In this document: positions 1-8,849 of the stretch, one piece after another | Numbering within the stretch: the stretch's first letter is position 1 | How the letters are laid out: each line of letters opens with the position of its first letter | NCBI GenBank assembly: GCA_022592445.1 | Contig: JABYQR010000469.1 | Coordinates: 1 to 30,032 of the forward strand | From: Cytidiella melzeri | Lineage: Eukaryota > Basidiomycota > Agaricomycetes > Polyporales > Irpicaceae | Length of the DNA: 30,032 nucleotides | Direction of reading: 5' to 3' | Notes under the pieces: generated by a model | The model's database searches: none | Told to the model about the DNA's origin: nothing | Seen by the model: the letters and a program-made list of their open reading frames with translations, nothing else | Position numbers and translations under genes: made by a program

Positions 1-132
1 TACGGGCGCTTAATATACGTGAAAAGGGAGTTTATGCAGAGAAGGTTGCAACTGAGCTGCAGCCCGGAGTTTTACAGATAAAAACAAGAGGTAATTTGCA
101 AAAATTAAGGGCTAGTTGGGCCATCCACAACA
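1..132 (-). repeat. 3' LTR of copy A (partial)
   Basis: These bases match 8718-8849 of the right-hand LTR with about four differences in 132 bp. On the minus strand the LTR begins TGTTGTGGATGG directly after the polypurine tract. The rest lies outside the window. Confidence 0.93.
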
Positions 133-135
133 TTA

Positions 136-145
136 CCCCCCTCCT
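136..145 (-). promoter_or_regulatory. Polypurine tract of copy A
   Basis: On the minus strand this reads AGGAGGGGGG, three bases before the LTR start. It is the expected plus-strand DNA primer and is matched by 16737-16746 in copy B. Confidence 0.8.
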
Positions 146-297
146 AAAATCAAGCGTCCTCGCGAAGCATCACTGTGCTGTGGTGATAGAGGTCTTCTAC
201 CCATCTACAGGGATTCAGCAGAATTGCCCCGATTGTCTAGTCAGAAGGATGCTAGGAAGTTTCTCCCCTTCTGGTGTCGTTGACTCGTCGTTACCCG

Positions 298-933
298 TCA
301 GTGTGATGTTTTTGAGATATCCACACCGATGTGTTTGGCTTCATCCCAGCTAAGATCGTATGTAGATGGATAGATCGTGCGAAGGAAAGCAGGGTCAGTC
401 TGGGTATTGAACTCCCGAAAGTGCAAGCGGAGATCCGCGAAGAGTGAAGCTTTGATGACCCGGGGCGCCCCGGGGTTTGCTTTGTAGAAGTTGTCAATTG
501 CTTCTTGACTATTCTCGAGGTTTTCTATTGGTTCCCAGCTATTGTGTCTGTCTGAATACCCTTCCCATTTGACAAGGAATTGCAATTTCTTCCAACGTCC
601 GTGTAGCCTGCTGTCTAGCACCTTTTTGACGACGTACTGTTCTTCTCCTTCTATGACGATAGGATCAGGAGGTGGAGGTACGTCTTTGCCGTTGTCATGC
701 CAGGGACTTAGACGGTTGATATGGAAGACGGAGTGAATTCGGAGATAGCTGGGTAGATCAAGTTTGTAGTCAAGATTGCCGATGCGTTCAATGACTTTGT
801 ATGGGCCGAGTTGTTGAGGACCAACTTTAGGGGTAGCCTGGTGGATCTGAACGTTCTTAGCGTTCAGCCAGACCATGTTGCCCACCTGGAAGACGCGTGG
901 AGATCGCTTCTCAGATTCGTAGAGTTGCTTCAT
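298..933 (-). pseudogene. pol: pol C-terminus of copy A: integrase tail and chromodomain
   Basis: An open stretch of 211 codons. The first part is the integrase C-terminal region (VGNMVWLNAKNV, then a segment ending HINRLSPWHDN). The second is a chromodomain, with EEQYVVKKVLDSR, the aromatic-rich core FLVKWEGYSD and NSWEPIENL. Chromodomains of this kind bind modified histone tails and steer chromovirus integration. This is the best preserved part of pol in copy A, but it is cut off from the integrase core by a TGA at 979-981 where copy B has CGA. It would only be made as part of a Gag-Pol polyprotein, so it is a relic. Confidence 0.9.
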
Positions 934-978
934 CTTTTCTTTGCTTAGACGAAGGGCTGCTTCGGTCTCTTTGCGTAC

Positions 979-1836
979 TCAAGCCATGTTGTCAAGGCGC
1001 TCATTGAGCAACGGGATATTGCTTTGCTTGCCGACTGGTATGGTGAAGTCGGGGTGATATCCGTAGATGACCTCAAACAGTGTTTGTGAATCACCCGCAT
1101 GTACTCGCGAGTTGAGTGCAAACTCAGCCGCCGGCAGATGATCGACCCAGTCGTCTTGTCGTTGCTGACAGAATAGACGCAAATACTGTTTGATATCCTG
1201 GTTTTTGCGTTCGACTTTGCCATTTCCTTGTGGATGATAGGCGGTCGTAAAACCAGGTTCTATGCCCAGGCAGTGATAGAGCGCACGCATGAAGCGCGCT
1301 GCAAACTGGGGTCCTTGGTCAGAGAACACCTTCTTGGGAATGCCGTGAAGTCGGAATACTTCCTTGTAGTGTAGATTGGCAATCCCCTCAGCATTAACCT
1401 TAGTGGTGGTAGGGATGATGTGTGTTTGATCGGAGTAATGGTCAACGTAGACCGCAATCGAATCAAATCCCTTAGAGGGTGGCAGCTGAGTGATGAAATC
1501 TACACCAATGTTTTCCCAAGGTCCGGCTGGAGTTTCCTGAGGCTGTAGTACTGATTTAGGGTGTGGAGCGGACTTGTAGCGTTGACAGCGGTCACAGCCT
1601 AGTACGTAAGTCTCCATGAAGGCATTCATCTTCGGCCACCAATATTGTCATGAGACTAGCTCTATGGTGCCGTGTTTGCCCAGATGACCAGCTGCAGGTG
1701 TGTCATGGCAAGATTTGACAATTTCGTAACGGAGCTCTTTGTTGTTAGAGATGTAGAGTTTTCCCTTGTAGTAGATGAGTCCGTCACTCTCTTCCCAATC
1801 GAGTAAACCGCCGACAAGTTTGCGAGGACCCTTCTT
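979..1836 (-). pseudogene. pol: Integrase of copy A (broken)
   Basis: Retroviral-type integrase that would insert element cDNA. The minus strand shows a HHCC-type N-terminal zinc-binding region (KSCHDTPAAGH, then LGCDRCQRYKS). The catalytic core has GVDFITQLPPS (first Asp), FSDQGPQFAARF (second Asp) and GNGKVERKNQD (Glu). Two in-frame stops, at 1648-1650 and 979-981, each correspond to CGA in copy B; these are Arg-to-stop changes of the CpG-to-TpG kind. Another stop at about 1837 separates this domain from RNase H. All three catalytic acids are present, but the frame cannot be read through. Confidence 0.88.
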
Positions 1837-2409
1837 TCAAAGGGTAGCGAGAGCTTGTGCAATTTCTGCCTCTTTCTCCGTGCATTCTCGGATCTTTGAT
1901 TCCAGTGGAGAAGCAGTGGCGAGTGCACTGGTAGCAAGGATCCGGAAGTGTTCTGGTTTTAGTACCAGCTGATCCTTGTTGTCTTCTTCGTCCGTGACAG
2001 CGTGGGAGTGAAGACGAGAGAAGGGATCAGCGTGTATCATGATACTGCCATGCTTGTGTACCAATACAAAGTCAAAGTCAGCCAAGAGTAGTGACCAATG
2101 TGCTTGACGTCGAGTGAGGTGTTGCGCAGTTTTCCACTACTGCAGGTTTGCGTGATCTGTCCAGATCTCAAACGGTTCCTTGAGCCCCTCAAGGTAGTGG
2201 CACCAATCTTTGAGAGCCTCGGTGATGGCTAACATCTCCCAATCAAAGATTTTGTAGTTACGCTTGGCTTCAGTCATAGATGCGGACCGGTAGGCAATAG
2301 GGTGGTAGAATACAGCTTCCTTTGATTTCTGGGAGATGATTCCACCGGTTGCATAGCCCGAGGCATCAACTTCTAGACCTTTAGGGAGTTCAGGGTCCCA
2401 GACTGCCAA
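1837..2409 (-). pseudogene. pol: RNase H of copy A (broken)
   Basis: The Gypsy RNase H domain, which degrades the RNA strand of the cDNA hybrid. Visible motifs are [12 protein letters not shown] (first acidic site), WEMLAITEALKDW (Glu) and FEIWTDHANLQ (Asp). A TAG at 2134-2136 interrupts it where copy B has TAC in QYWKTAQ. Several differences from copy B are CpG transitions, for example the codons giving FDWEM instead of FDREM and DWCHY instead of DWRHY. The linker to integrase (2085-1837) is readable but ends in a stop. Confidence 0.88.
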
Positions 2410-2469
2410 GATAGGCTTAGTGGTAAAGGCCTTCTTTAGCAGCGTGAAGGCAGTCTGCTGTGCTGGACC

Positions 2470-2886
2470 TCAGCCAAACGGTACGTCCTTCTTAGTCAGG
2501 TTGTGTAGAGGCTGTGCGTACTTTGAGAAGTCTTGAATGAAGCGGCGGTAGAAGTTAGCGAACCCAATGAATCCTCTGACTTCTTTGAGGTTCTTGGGTG
2601 TGGGCCACGTAGAAACTGCTTGGACTTTGACAGGGTCCTTAGCTACTTCGCTGGCGCGAATGATCAACCCGAGGTACTCGATGTCAGATTTCTCAAACTT
2701 GCACTTTTCCGGCCGAAGGTAGAGGTCGTGCTGTTGAAGTCGCCTGAGGACTTCATGTTCAACCTTGCGGTGCTCTGTCAGGTTGTTGCTCCAGATCAAG
2801 ATGTCATCCAGATAGACAGCCACCTTGCCCTCGGCGACAAGGTCGGCGAAGATGTTGTCCATCAGAGCTTGGAAGGTAGCGGTGAG
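2470..2886 (-). pseudogene. pol: Reverse transcriptase, C-terminal half, copy A
   Basis: Starts at the insert breakpoint and carries the palm and thumb of a Gypsy reverse transcriptase. It includes TATFQALMDNIFADL, the catalytic box VAVYLDDILIWS, LRPEKCKFEKSDIEYLG and [16 protein letters not shown]. The first catalytic Asp (motif A) is missing because that segment was lost at the insertion. This copy keeps the intact [11 protein letters not shown] reading, which helps identify one-base deletions in copy B. Confidence 0.9.
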
Positions 2887-3294
2887 ACACTGAGTCACGC
2901 TTCTAACTAAGAACAACCTTAAAGACAACACAACCAACCACGAAGTGGCAATAGAAGTGTAAAGGTGTGGAAGCGCGGAAGTGTTAAAGTGTGCGAGGTG
3001 GTCTTAGAGTCCTAGTTTTACCTGTGCTAGAAAGAGCGACAAGGTTTGTGATAAAGTTTGCGTGAAAAGAGCTAGACAGGCAGTTACCACCCGTATTGCA
3101 GGTAAAAAGGGCAAGGCGGCGCGGTGAAAGTGAAAGAGTTTTAGCGCGGCTCAAAGAGAACGCGCGGGAGATGTCGCGACTTGTAGAAAAACGGTGCGTG
3201 GAGAGACACAGATGATAAACGCAGGCGCAATATGAATCTTGAACACAAAACGCGGTCGCTGGTGAAGATGAAGTAGTCGCTGTAAAATGCAGGC

Positions 3295-3381
3295 GCAGTG
3301 AAAGTGAACGCAGTAAGCTCGACGCAGTGAAAGTGAACGCAGTAAGCTTGACGCAGTGAAGGTGAAACGCAACGCAGTAAT
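3295..3381. repeat. 29-bp tandem repeat, about three units
   Basis: Units begin GCAGTGAAAGTGAACG at 3295, 3324 and (diverged) 3353. The third unit degenerates into further CGCAGT-containing sequence up to about 3410. It lies inside the foreign insert, downstream of its Cys-rich ORF. Confidence 0.8.
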
Positions 3382-3497
3382 GCAGTCAAATAACGCAGTT
3401 TAAAAAGTCAACACAGTATAACGAAGCCAAAAGGAACCGTAGAGGAAGATAAACTAATGGAGCGCGGGTCGCAGCACAAGGCTATGTGAGATCGCAG

Positions 3498-4031
3498 TCA
3501 ATTTAACTCTACAGACTGCGTGCGGGGGCGGTAGTGTAGAACAACACTTCCCAAACGGCAGTGCGTATTGCAAGCAAATGCGTGGCCAACGACGACGTTG
3601 GTAGAGCTGGTAAGATTGAACTGCACTAGTTCGCACTCGTGGTCCTCGCCTTCAAAGTCTGGAGACAGCCAACAATCTGGGTGCGGCGCGCACGGGCGAT
3701 CGCAGTCAAGCGGGACGAAAGGTCCTGATCGTAGGGGAATGGGGTGATCGCTCTGAGTGTTGCAGTAAGAGCAGTTATCAAGCGAGTCCGCGACGGAGGC
3801 GATGGACGACGCTGGCAAGGGTGATTTAGGAGTAGATCTCTCAGGGGAGACCGTAGGCACTGCTGAGGGTTCTGGCGGCGGCGTGGGCGCGGGGATGATG
3901 GGGTAACGGCGTAGAACCTCGCGCGGGCGCGGGCGGTAAGGGCAGCGACCGTTGGGTAGGTGGGGAACGGTGGGACAGTAACGGCAGACTCGAGGTGGGT
4001 TGTCATTGGTAGACGCAGCGGACATAAACAT
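3498..4031 (-). CDS. Cys-rich hypothetical protein in the insert
   Basis: I do not recognise this 177-residue protein. It has CRYC near residue 16, a proline-rich middle, then CSYC followed 19 residues later by CDRPC and further Cys and Asp/Glu residues. The CxxC plus CDxPC spacing recalls the leader segment of copy A (CNNC ... CDDQPC at 7110-7260), so it may be the upstream zinc-binding ORF of a related retroelement. It begins with ATG about 150 bp downstream of a TATA-like motif. The second half after CELVQF looks less constrained. Whether it is expressed is unknown. Confidence 0.4.
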   Translation of the reverse strand: MFMSAASTNDNPPRVCRYCPTVPHLPNGRCPYRPRPREVLRRYPIIPAPTPPPEPSAVPTVSPERSTPKSPLPASSIASVADSLDNCSYCNTQSDHPIPLRSGPFVPLDCDRPCAPHPDCWLSPDFEGEDHECELVQFNLTSSTNVVVGHAFACNTHCRLGSVVLHYRPRTQSVELN

Positions 4032-4176
4032 GGAAGAAGTCGCAGTGAGACAACGCAGAAGAAGCTACAGCTATGGGCGCGAAGAGACTCCCTCGACGCG
4101 AGCGCATGATGTAAAGTGAACTCTGGAAACTGGGGTGGGGATTGATTGATTATTTCTACGCAGTACAAGCAACATC

Positions 4177-4190
4177 TTTTTATATATCCT
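4177..4190 (-). promoter_or_regulatory. TATA-like motif in the insert
   Basis: The minus strand reads AGGATATATAAAAA, upstream of the Cys-rich ORF. It is inferred to be a promoter only from position and sequence. Confidence 0.4.
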
Positions 4191-4635
4191 AAAGACCCTC
4201 TCCTAAACCTTTCCTTCTATGTCCTAAACCCAAACGCGAGAGCAAGGAAACAGGGTGGCAGAATACTTCCGTCTGCGGAGGCAAAATGTCCAGCGAGTTG
4301 ACGCCCGGCAGGACACAGCGTTGGCCGACGCGGAGTAGCGGCGCGCGCCCTTGCGCTGAAAAGGCGCCACCCGTCGCAAGCAGCTGATGAGGTGCCGTCC
4401 AGGAGTTACACAGCGTGGTGTGATAGGAGTCTTCCTGAAACGGGGTTCGCACGTCAAGTTTCTTCTACCGTTGGTCCGACCCGCGTCCGAAACACTTGGT
4501 GGCTGGCCGGCCCATGCTCCGATGCAAAAGGGGCGTGTCTGTGTGTCAGAGTTCGGTGTGATTCCTCGGCCTCGGATTTTCCGGCGTATTGCTCCTTGTC
4601 AAGTCCTCGGATCCTCGGCGAACTCCTTGTGACCT

Positions 4636-4741
4636 CGGCGAACTCCTCGCGCCGTGACGCTGGGAAAGTGGAGGGACTTGCCGCTCTCCGGCGAACTCCT
4701 CGCGCTTGTGACGCTGGGGAAAGTGGAGGGACTTGCCGCTC
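4636..4741. repeat. 52-bp tandem duplication
   Basis: Two units (4636-4686 and 4690-4741) share CGGCGAACTCCTCGCGC at the start and GTGGAGGGACTTGCCGCTC at the end, with small indels. A third, shorter start (GGCGAACTCCTTGTGACC) precedes them at about 4617. GC-rich and inside the insert. Confidence 0.85.
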
Positions 4742-4815
4742 AGGATGACGCGGGCCGCGCAAATGGCGGACTGCTGCTGGGTCTCCGCGCCTAGCCGATT
4801 TCCGGGCGTTCAGCG

Positions 4816-5808
4816 TAGTCCTGAATAAGTCGGAGTTTGTTGTCCTTCTTTTTGATGAAAAGACTGGAGAAGCCATCAGAGACTTAGAAGGCGTGATGTA
4901 ACCTTTCATTAGGTTCTCCTGAATGAACTTGTCAAGCTCAGCTTGTTCGTTCAGGGGCATAGGATAAACTTTTGATTTGATGGTCTCAGAAGCGTCTGGT
5001 TTGAGATCAATCAAATGGTCCCAGGGCTGATGCTGGGGTAGCCGATTAGACTCTTCCTCAGAGAAGACTTTAGCGTGTCTGTGGTACTCTGATGGAATGA
5101 TGTCTTCGAAGGAGCGCTGAGCTTTAGCTTTGTTTGCTTCAGCAGCAAGCTTAGTAGAGTAGGTGAAGCCGGCCATACACCAGACTTTGTCAGCGGTGTC
5201 TTGGATAATCCCGGCTTTGACCCAAAGTACGTTCTTTGCGGTTACCGTCAACCTTCTGGAAAGGTTCGTCAGGAGATTCTTCCGAGCCTCTCGGAATTGT
5301 CATTTCTCCTTTTTCCCAGTTGACGGTAGGGTTCACGCGTTTGAGTCATGGTAGCCCAAGAATAACGTCTTCTGGACCTAAGTCTGTGACGAGAAACTCT
5401 GCCTTTTCTGTGTGGTCTCCGACTGTAAGTGTAAGGCGAACAAAGTGTGTTAATCCGCCAGCTTTATTCTTAGCTCTGTCAATGTTGTGTAACGAGATGA
5501 TCCTTTCAAGAGGGTGTTGGATAATCTTATGCTTTTTGACGAACTGGTGACTGATGAACAAAGCCGTGGCTCCTGAGTCAATCATAGCAGGAACACAGAT
5601 GCTTCTATTGAGACCTTTGACTAGTACATGTACATGGAAATGAGAAGATAACCGATCTAGCGACGAGATAGTACATGAAGAGATAACAGATGACGGGCAC
5701 GGAGTTGCTATAGTACACAAGGCAGAAGACAAGGTAGACGACAAAGGAGGAAAGGACAGGGTATCGGGGGACTCGCAGCTGCGGCTGTGTGACGAGTCTG
5801 CTTCAAAA
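4816..5808 (-). pseudogene. pol: pol N-terminus of copy A: protease and start of reverse transcriptase
   Basis: Begins at the gag stop in the -1 frame. The aspartic protease is recognised by MIDSGATALFISHQF and, downstream, LGPEDVILGLP. The frame stops at 5346-5348 (TGA), where copy B continues with Trp. The reverse transcriptase linker resumes at about 5251 (WVKAGIIQDTADKVWCMAG) and runs through LPQHQPWDHLIDLKPDA to GYITPSKSLMASPVF. A one-base loss in a T run near 4855 then shifts the frame just before the insert junction. It is not translatable as one polyprotein. Confidence 0.88.
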
Positions 5809-7050
5809 AACCGTGTTGATTTTGGCAGCCATTTCATCCATTTGCTTCTTCTGGATGTCCAGCATGTCCTTGAGCGCAGCAATCTTAGCATCCTTGTTGT
5901 TGGACATGTCTTGCTTGGCTGCAGTAGTAGTCGACAATGTCGACGAGGTAGCAGCAACCTTTTGTCCCTTAGGGACGCCTTGGAGCTGTTTCAGGCAAAC
6001 TGCCCCCCAGTGACCGGTGCAACTGCAGTGGTTGCAGACCGGGTCGTCTGGGTGCTTCAAGTCCCTCTTCTTGTGACTCTCAGATCCACAAACCAAGCAG
6101 CACTTGCTCATCTCCTTCCATTTCTGGAAGATCTCCTGTTTGCCCAGACCCGCAAAGAGCAAGTCAAACGAGGCAGAGAAACAGGATGTGTCGATCTCCA
6201 TTGCATTGGGATCACGGAATGCTTGCTGGTGGGACTTGCCATGTCCCGAGGAACTGTCTACCATGACCTTCCCAGTGCTGTTGCGTAGATCCGCCAGCTG
6301 AGCATCTACTGCCTTGCACTGGCCCTTCAGTGCATTGTAAGTTGTGGCGCGGGTCTGGAAGTAAGAGACGCGCTGAAGGTATTCCATACTCAAGCTTGAC
6401 TTGAGACGGTCGAAAAGGTCCTGCTGGCTCCAGCCAGTGCGAGGGGCCCAGGTCTCGAACTCCGAGATGTGGGCAGCGAACGTTTTGTTACCCTGGTTCA
6501 TGCTGGTAACCTTAGTCTTGGCTTCCATGACTGCGTCAATGGGCTCAAATTTTGCCTTAAATGCCTCGATGAAAGTGTCCCAGTTGTTACCAAATGCTGG
6601 TTTGGAGCTGGCCAGCTCCTCGGTGTGAGGGTGAGCCCAGTCGGCAGCGTTGTCTTGCATGAATGATAGGGCACTGGTGATGAGTTTGTGAGGATCGAAG
6701 ATCCTCGCGCCATTGTTATCCAGCCGGGCTTGTCCTTGGGTGTCCTGCTGGAAGAATGCTTTGCCCTGATTCTGCGCCCAGACAATGAACGCGTGTTGGA
6801 AGAGCCTGGCTTCTGACGAGGTCTTCCCTTTAAAGGAGACCAGCTTCTCGACGATACTCTGTTCCCTGGAGCCGTGAGTGGCAGCGGCAGTTGCAGTGGG
6901 TTGTACAGCTGCCAGAGCAGCAACTTGATTGGTGAGGTTCACCATTCTCTGTGTAAAGATACCGAACATGTTGAGGATATCCTGGGCGCTCAAGTTGGCG
7001 GCGACAGCTGGTGCGACGTCAGGAGCAGCGTTCTGCTGGTTCTGGTCCAT
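5803..7050 (-). CDS. gag: Gag capsid/nucleocapsid of copy A
   Basis: An intact 415-codon frame from ATG at 7050 (MDQNQQNAAPD). This is exactly the length of copy B Gag, which supports the start choice. The middle has conserved capsid-like helices (KLITSALSFMQDNAADW, NNWDTFIEAFKAKF, TGWSQQDLFDRLKSSL). The C-terminal part has CCLVCGSESHKKRD and a zinc knuckle CNHCSCTGHWGAVC (C-x2-C-x4-H-x4-C) that would bind genomic RNA. It ends in a predicted coiled coil (ALKDMLDIQKKQMDEMAAKI). The frame is open upstream to 7293, so an N-terminal extension without its own AUG is possible. Confidence 0.9.
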   Translation of the reverse strand: MDQNQQNAAPDVAPAVAANLSAQDILNMFGIFTQRMVNLTNQVAALAAVQPTATAAATHGSREQSIVEKLVSFKGKTSSEARLFQHAFIVWAQNQGKAFFQQDTQGQARLDNNGARIFDPHKLITSALSFMQDNAADWAHPHTEELASSKPAFGNNWDTFIEAFKAKFEPIDAVMEAKTKVTSMNQGNKTFAAHISEFETWAPRTGWSQQDLFDRLKSSLSMEYLQRVSYFQTRATTYNALKGQCKAVDAQLADLRNSTGKVMVDSSSGHGKSHQQAFRDPNAMEIDTSCFSASFDLLFAGLGKQEIFQKWKEMSKCCLVCGSESHKKRDLKHPDDPVCNHCSCTGHWGAVCLKQLQGVPKGQKVAATSSTLSTTTAAKQDMSNNKDAKIAALKDMLDIQKKQMDEMAAKINTVF

Positions 7051-7293
7051 GTCTTGTGATGTGATGAGGCGTACATTTTCTTTGTTGGGTGTCTGGTGGT
7101 GCTCAGCGTAGTACTCACTGTTAACGGCTTCAGTGGAGTCTGCCTGAGTGTATCGATTTGGACAAGGTTGGTCGTCACACTTGTAGAAGAGACCTCCATA
7201 GAAGTGGTCGTCAGTGACTGTGTTTGAGTCAAAGAAATGTATACAATTGTTACAAGACGTGGTGGGCAAAAACTGTGGACTGTCTAGATCCAC
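7051..7293 (-). other. Zinc-motif leader segment in frame with Gag, copy A
   Basis: The gag frame stays open for 81 codons upstream of its ATG. It reads CNNCIHFFDS, then about 20 residues later KCDDQPC, a four-cysteine pattern typical of a small zinc-binding unit. There is no in-frame ATG in this extension. Copy B keeps the first half (CDNCIHFFDSSTVTDD) but has lost the second half in a deletion and has a TAA. It may be the original C-terminal end of the leader ORF protein, or a Gag extension. One out-of-frame ATG lies at 7199-7197. Confidence 0.5.
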
Positions 7294-8011
7294 TCGAAGT
7301 AGCTATTGTTATTAAATACGTTAAGTTGCGCAAGAACTTTGCTATAGTTCTTGCGAAGCTGCTTAAACAAAAATTTCCCAATTGCTTTGCAACCCCAGTC
7401 TAGGAGTTGCCACTTGCGGTCGGCTGTGACGGGTGCAAGCTCGTCAAGTTGGTTAAGGAAGGGATTGACCTTGTTGACAAGGTGGAGTAGTGCGCAACAA
7501 TGGTCCGGGTCTGGGCAGTTGAGAAGTTCTTCTAGCTCTGTGAGAGCTTGTAGGTGGGTGCAAACTGCGGTGAGTTTTGGCCTGAAGATGCCAATGAGGT
7601 CAACCGGTGATAGCTTCTTGAAGTCTATCAACACCGGTTTGGGTGCAGCGGGAGCGAGAGTGGGCGGAGGAAGCTTGGCTAGCCGCTCAGCGAGAGTCGG
7701 CTTGTGAGTCTGTTGCTCAGCAAGAGTTCAAGCACGTTCCTTGGCTGCACTTTCTCCGTATGCCCGGGCAGAAGCGCGAAGTTGTCGATTTTCCTCGTAA
7801 GAGGGGACGGTGACGGTGATGCCTTTGACAGGCGGCTTCTTTGATACGTACTTCGCAACGTTGACAAGGTATTTGTCAGACCAGTGATGAGGTTGACTGC
7901 TCTTACGCTTGGCAGCAAGAGCGTCGAGGAAAGATGTTGGAAGGCACCTCTTGAGCTGAGGCTCAGTGGTAGGGAGGTCCTTGTTGAAATGGGGGCACGT
8001 GTCTTTAGGCA
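7284..8011 (-). pseudogene. Leader ORF (ORF1) of copy A, frameshifted
   Basis: The counterpart of the 243-codon leader ORF of copy B. Part one (8011-7728) begins PKDTCPHFNKDL and includes SYEENRQLRASARAYGE. Part two (7634-7284) begins IDFKKLSPVDLIGIF and ends NSYFEWI. A break near 7728 separates them. Protein-level similarity to copy B is clear though the DNA is noticeably diverged. I know no named family. As in copy B there is no ATG on the coding strand; the start would be completed by removing the intron at 8012-8084. Confidence 0.75.
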
Positions 8012-8084
8012 CTAAACAACGCGTAGGGGGTGAAAACAGACAACGTAAGTGTAGCTCAACGGTATGACAAGACCGGAGACGTAC
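8012..8084 (-). other. Predicted 73-nt intron splitting the ORF1 start codon, copy A
   Basis: On the minus strand the context is GACGA|GTACGTCTCC ... GTTGTTTAG|TGCCTAAAG. Donor and acceptor are good fungal consensus, and CTTAC lies about 35 nt before the acceptor. Excision would join A to TG and form an AUG in frame with ORF1. Length and splice sites match 10638-10710 in copy B exactly. Confidence 0.6.
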
Positions 8085-8146
8085 TCGTCAAACAGGAATA
8101 AACTTTTTTAAACGGTGGAAATGGGGGAACCCAGAGTTTCACAACA

Positions 8147-8156
8147 ATCTCGACCT
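8147..8156 (-). promoter_or_regulatory. Self-primer binding site, copy A
   Basis: The minus strand reads AGGTCGAGAT two bases after the 5' LTR. It is perfectly complementary to ATCTCGACCT (8304-8295) at the predicted transcript 5' end. No tRNA-type TGG primer site is seen. Confidence 0.6.
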
Positions 8157-8158
8157 AA

Positions 8159-8849
8159 TGACACGGAGACAAGGCTCGACGTGATAAACAGGGACACGAA
8201 GTGAATGACAACGAAGTGGTGGTGGTAGGCGTGAAGCTCAATACTCTCACCAGCTATGAACCTTATGCAGATGTCTAGCCCAGTAAAGACCAAGAGGTCG
8301 AGATGGGGGGCTAGGAGCGTACATGTAGCAGTATATATAGACTTCAGGGACCTGCGCACAGACCATGTTGAGGGCAGGCTTTGCAAGAAGCCGTGTGAAC
8401 GAAGAACAAAAGAACTACCTAAAGGAGAACAATAGCTATTGTCTAGACCTTGCCAAGAACTCTACTCGTGAGAGAATCTATCTAAAAGAAGACCAACTAT
8501 TGTATTCCATTCCCACACCTGTGAGAACATCCTTCCATAAAGAGAACAATAGGGAAAGAACAATAAGGAGCCCATGTGAACGGTATCTATGACGTCAAAC
8601 CCTAGCTATGGGCTGAGCCATGTGCTTGTAGCCATGTGGGCTTACTTAAGCTAAGTCACATGCCAGTGTGACGTAGTAGCAAGTAATGTGACCGTGTGGA
8701 GCGTCTAAGCCACGTGATACGGGTGCTTAATAGACGTGAAAAGGGAGTTTATGCAGAGAAGGTTGCAACTGAGCTGCAGCCCGGAGTTTTACAGATAAAA
8801 ACAAGAGGTAATTTGCGAAAATTAAGGGCTAGTCGGGCCATCCACAACA
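8159..8849 (-). repeat. 5' LTR of copy A (691 bp)
   Basis: Begins TGTTGTGG and ends GTGTCA on the minus strand. It is very similar to the LTRs of copy B over U3 but lacks their 67-bp GT-AG segment, which explains the whole length difference. The U3 part contains CCATGTG/CACATGG motifs and a TATA box at 8332-8339. Confidence 0.93.
8295..8339 (-). promoter_or_regulatory. TATA box and predicted transcript start, copy A
   Basis: TATATATA lies at 8332-8339, with predicted RNA 5' end ATCTCGACCT at 8304-8295, about 30 nt downstream. The start is inferred from spacing and from the complementarity to the primer site. Confidence 0.6.

Larger units (their letters stand above)
2887..4815 (-). mobile_element. 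Foreign 1.93-kb insert in copy A reverse transcriptase, probably another retroelement fragment
   Basis: Alignment to copy B stops at about 2886 and resumes at about 4815. In between, about 205 bp of reverse transcriptase (copy B 13796-14000) are replaced by unrelated sequence. The insert has a TATA-like motif on the minus strand (4177-4190), a cysteine-rich ORF about 150 bp downstream, a 29-bp tandem repeat and a 52-bp tandem repeat. I see no LTR pair, no clear target duplication and no known domain. The promoter-then-Cys-rich-ORF layout resembles the 5' part of another element. The breakpoint looks like a deletion plus insertion rather than a simple nested transposition. Confidence 0.6.
1..8849 (-). 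mobile_element. Ty3/Gypsy chromovirus, copy A (minus strand, interrupted)
   Basis: An LTR retrotransposon read right to left: 5' LTR (8159-8849), self-priming site, leader ORF, gag, protease, reverse transcriptase, RNase H, integrase, chromodomain, polypurine tract, and a 3' LTR cut by the window start. The domain order (integrase after RNase H, chromodomain at the end) identifies a Ty3/Gypsy chromovirus. It is a diverged relative of the plus-strand copy at 9801-17506, and every domain can be aligned between them. It is dead: about 205 bp of reverse transcriptase have been replaced by a foreign 1.93-kb segment, and pol carries several stops and shifts. The target duplication cannot be checked because the left end lies outside the window. 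Confidence 0.95.

Noticed and set aside
3295..3381. Possible CRISPR-like array
   Set aside because: The units are contiguous tandem repeats without unique spacers, in a eukaryotic element.
8365..8592. 75-codon frame antisense within the LTR, repeated at 10057-10284 and 17005-17232
   Set aside because: The three copies are conserved only because the LTRs are near-identical. No domain, no promoter evidence and no excess of silent changes visible.
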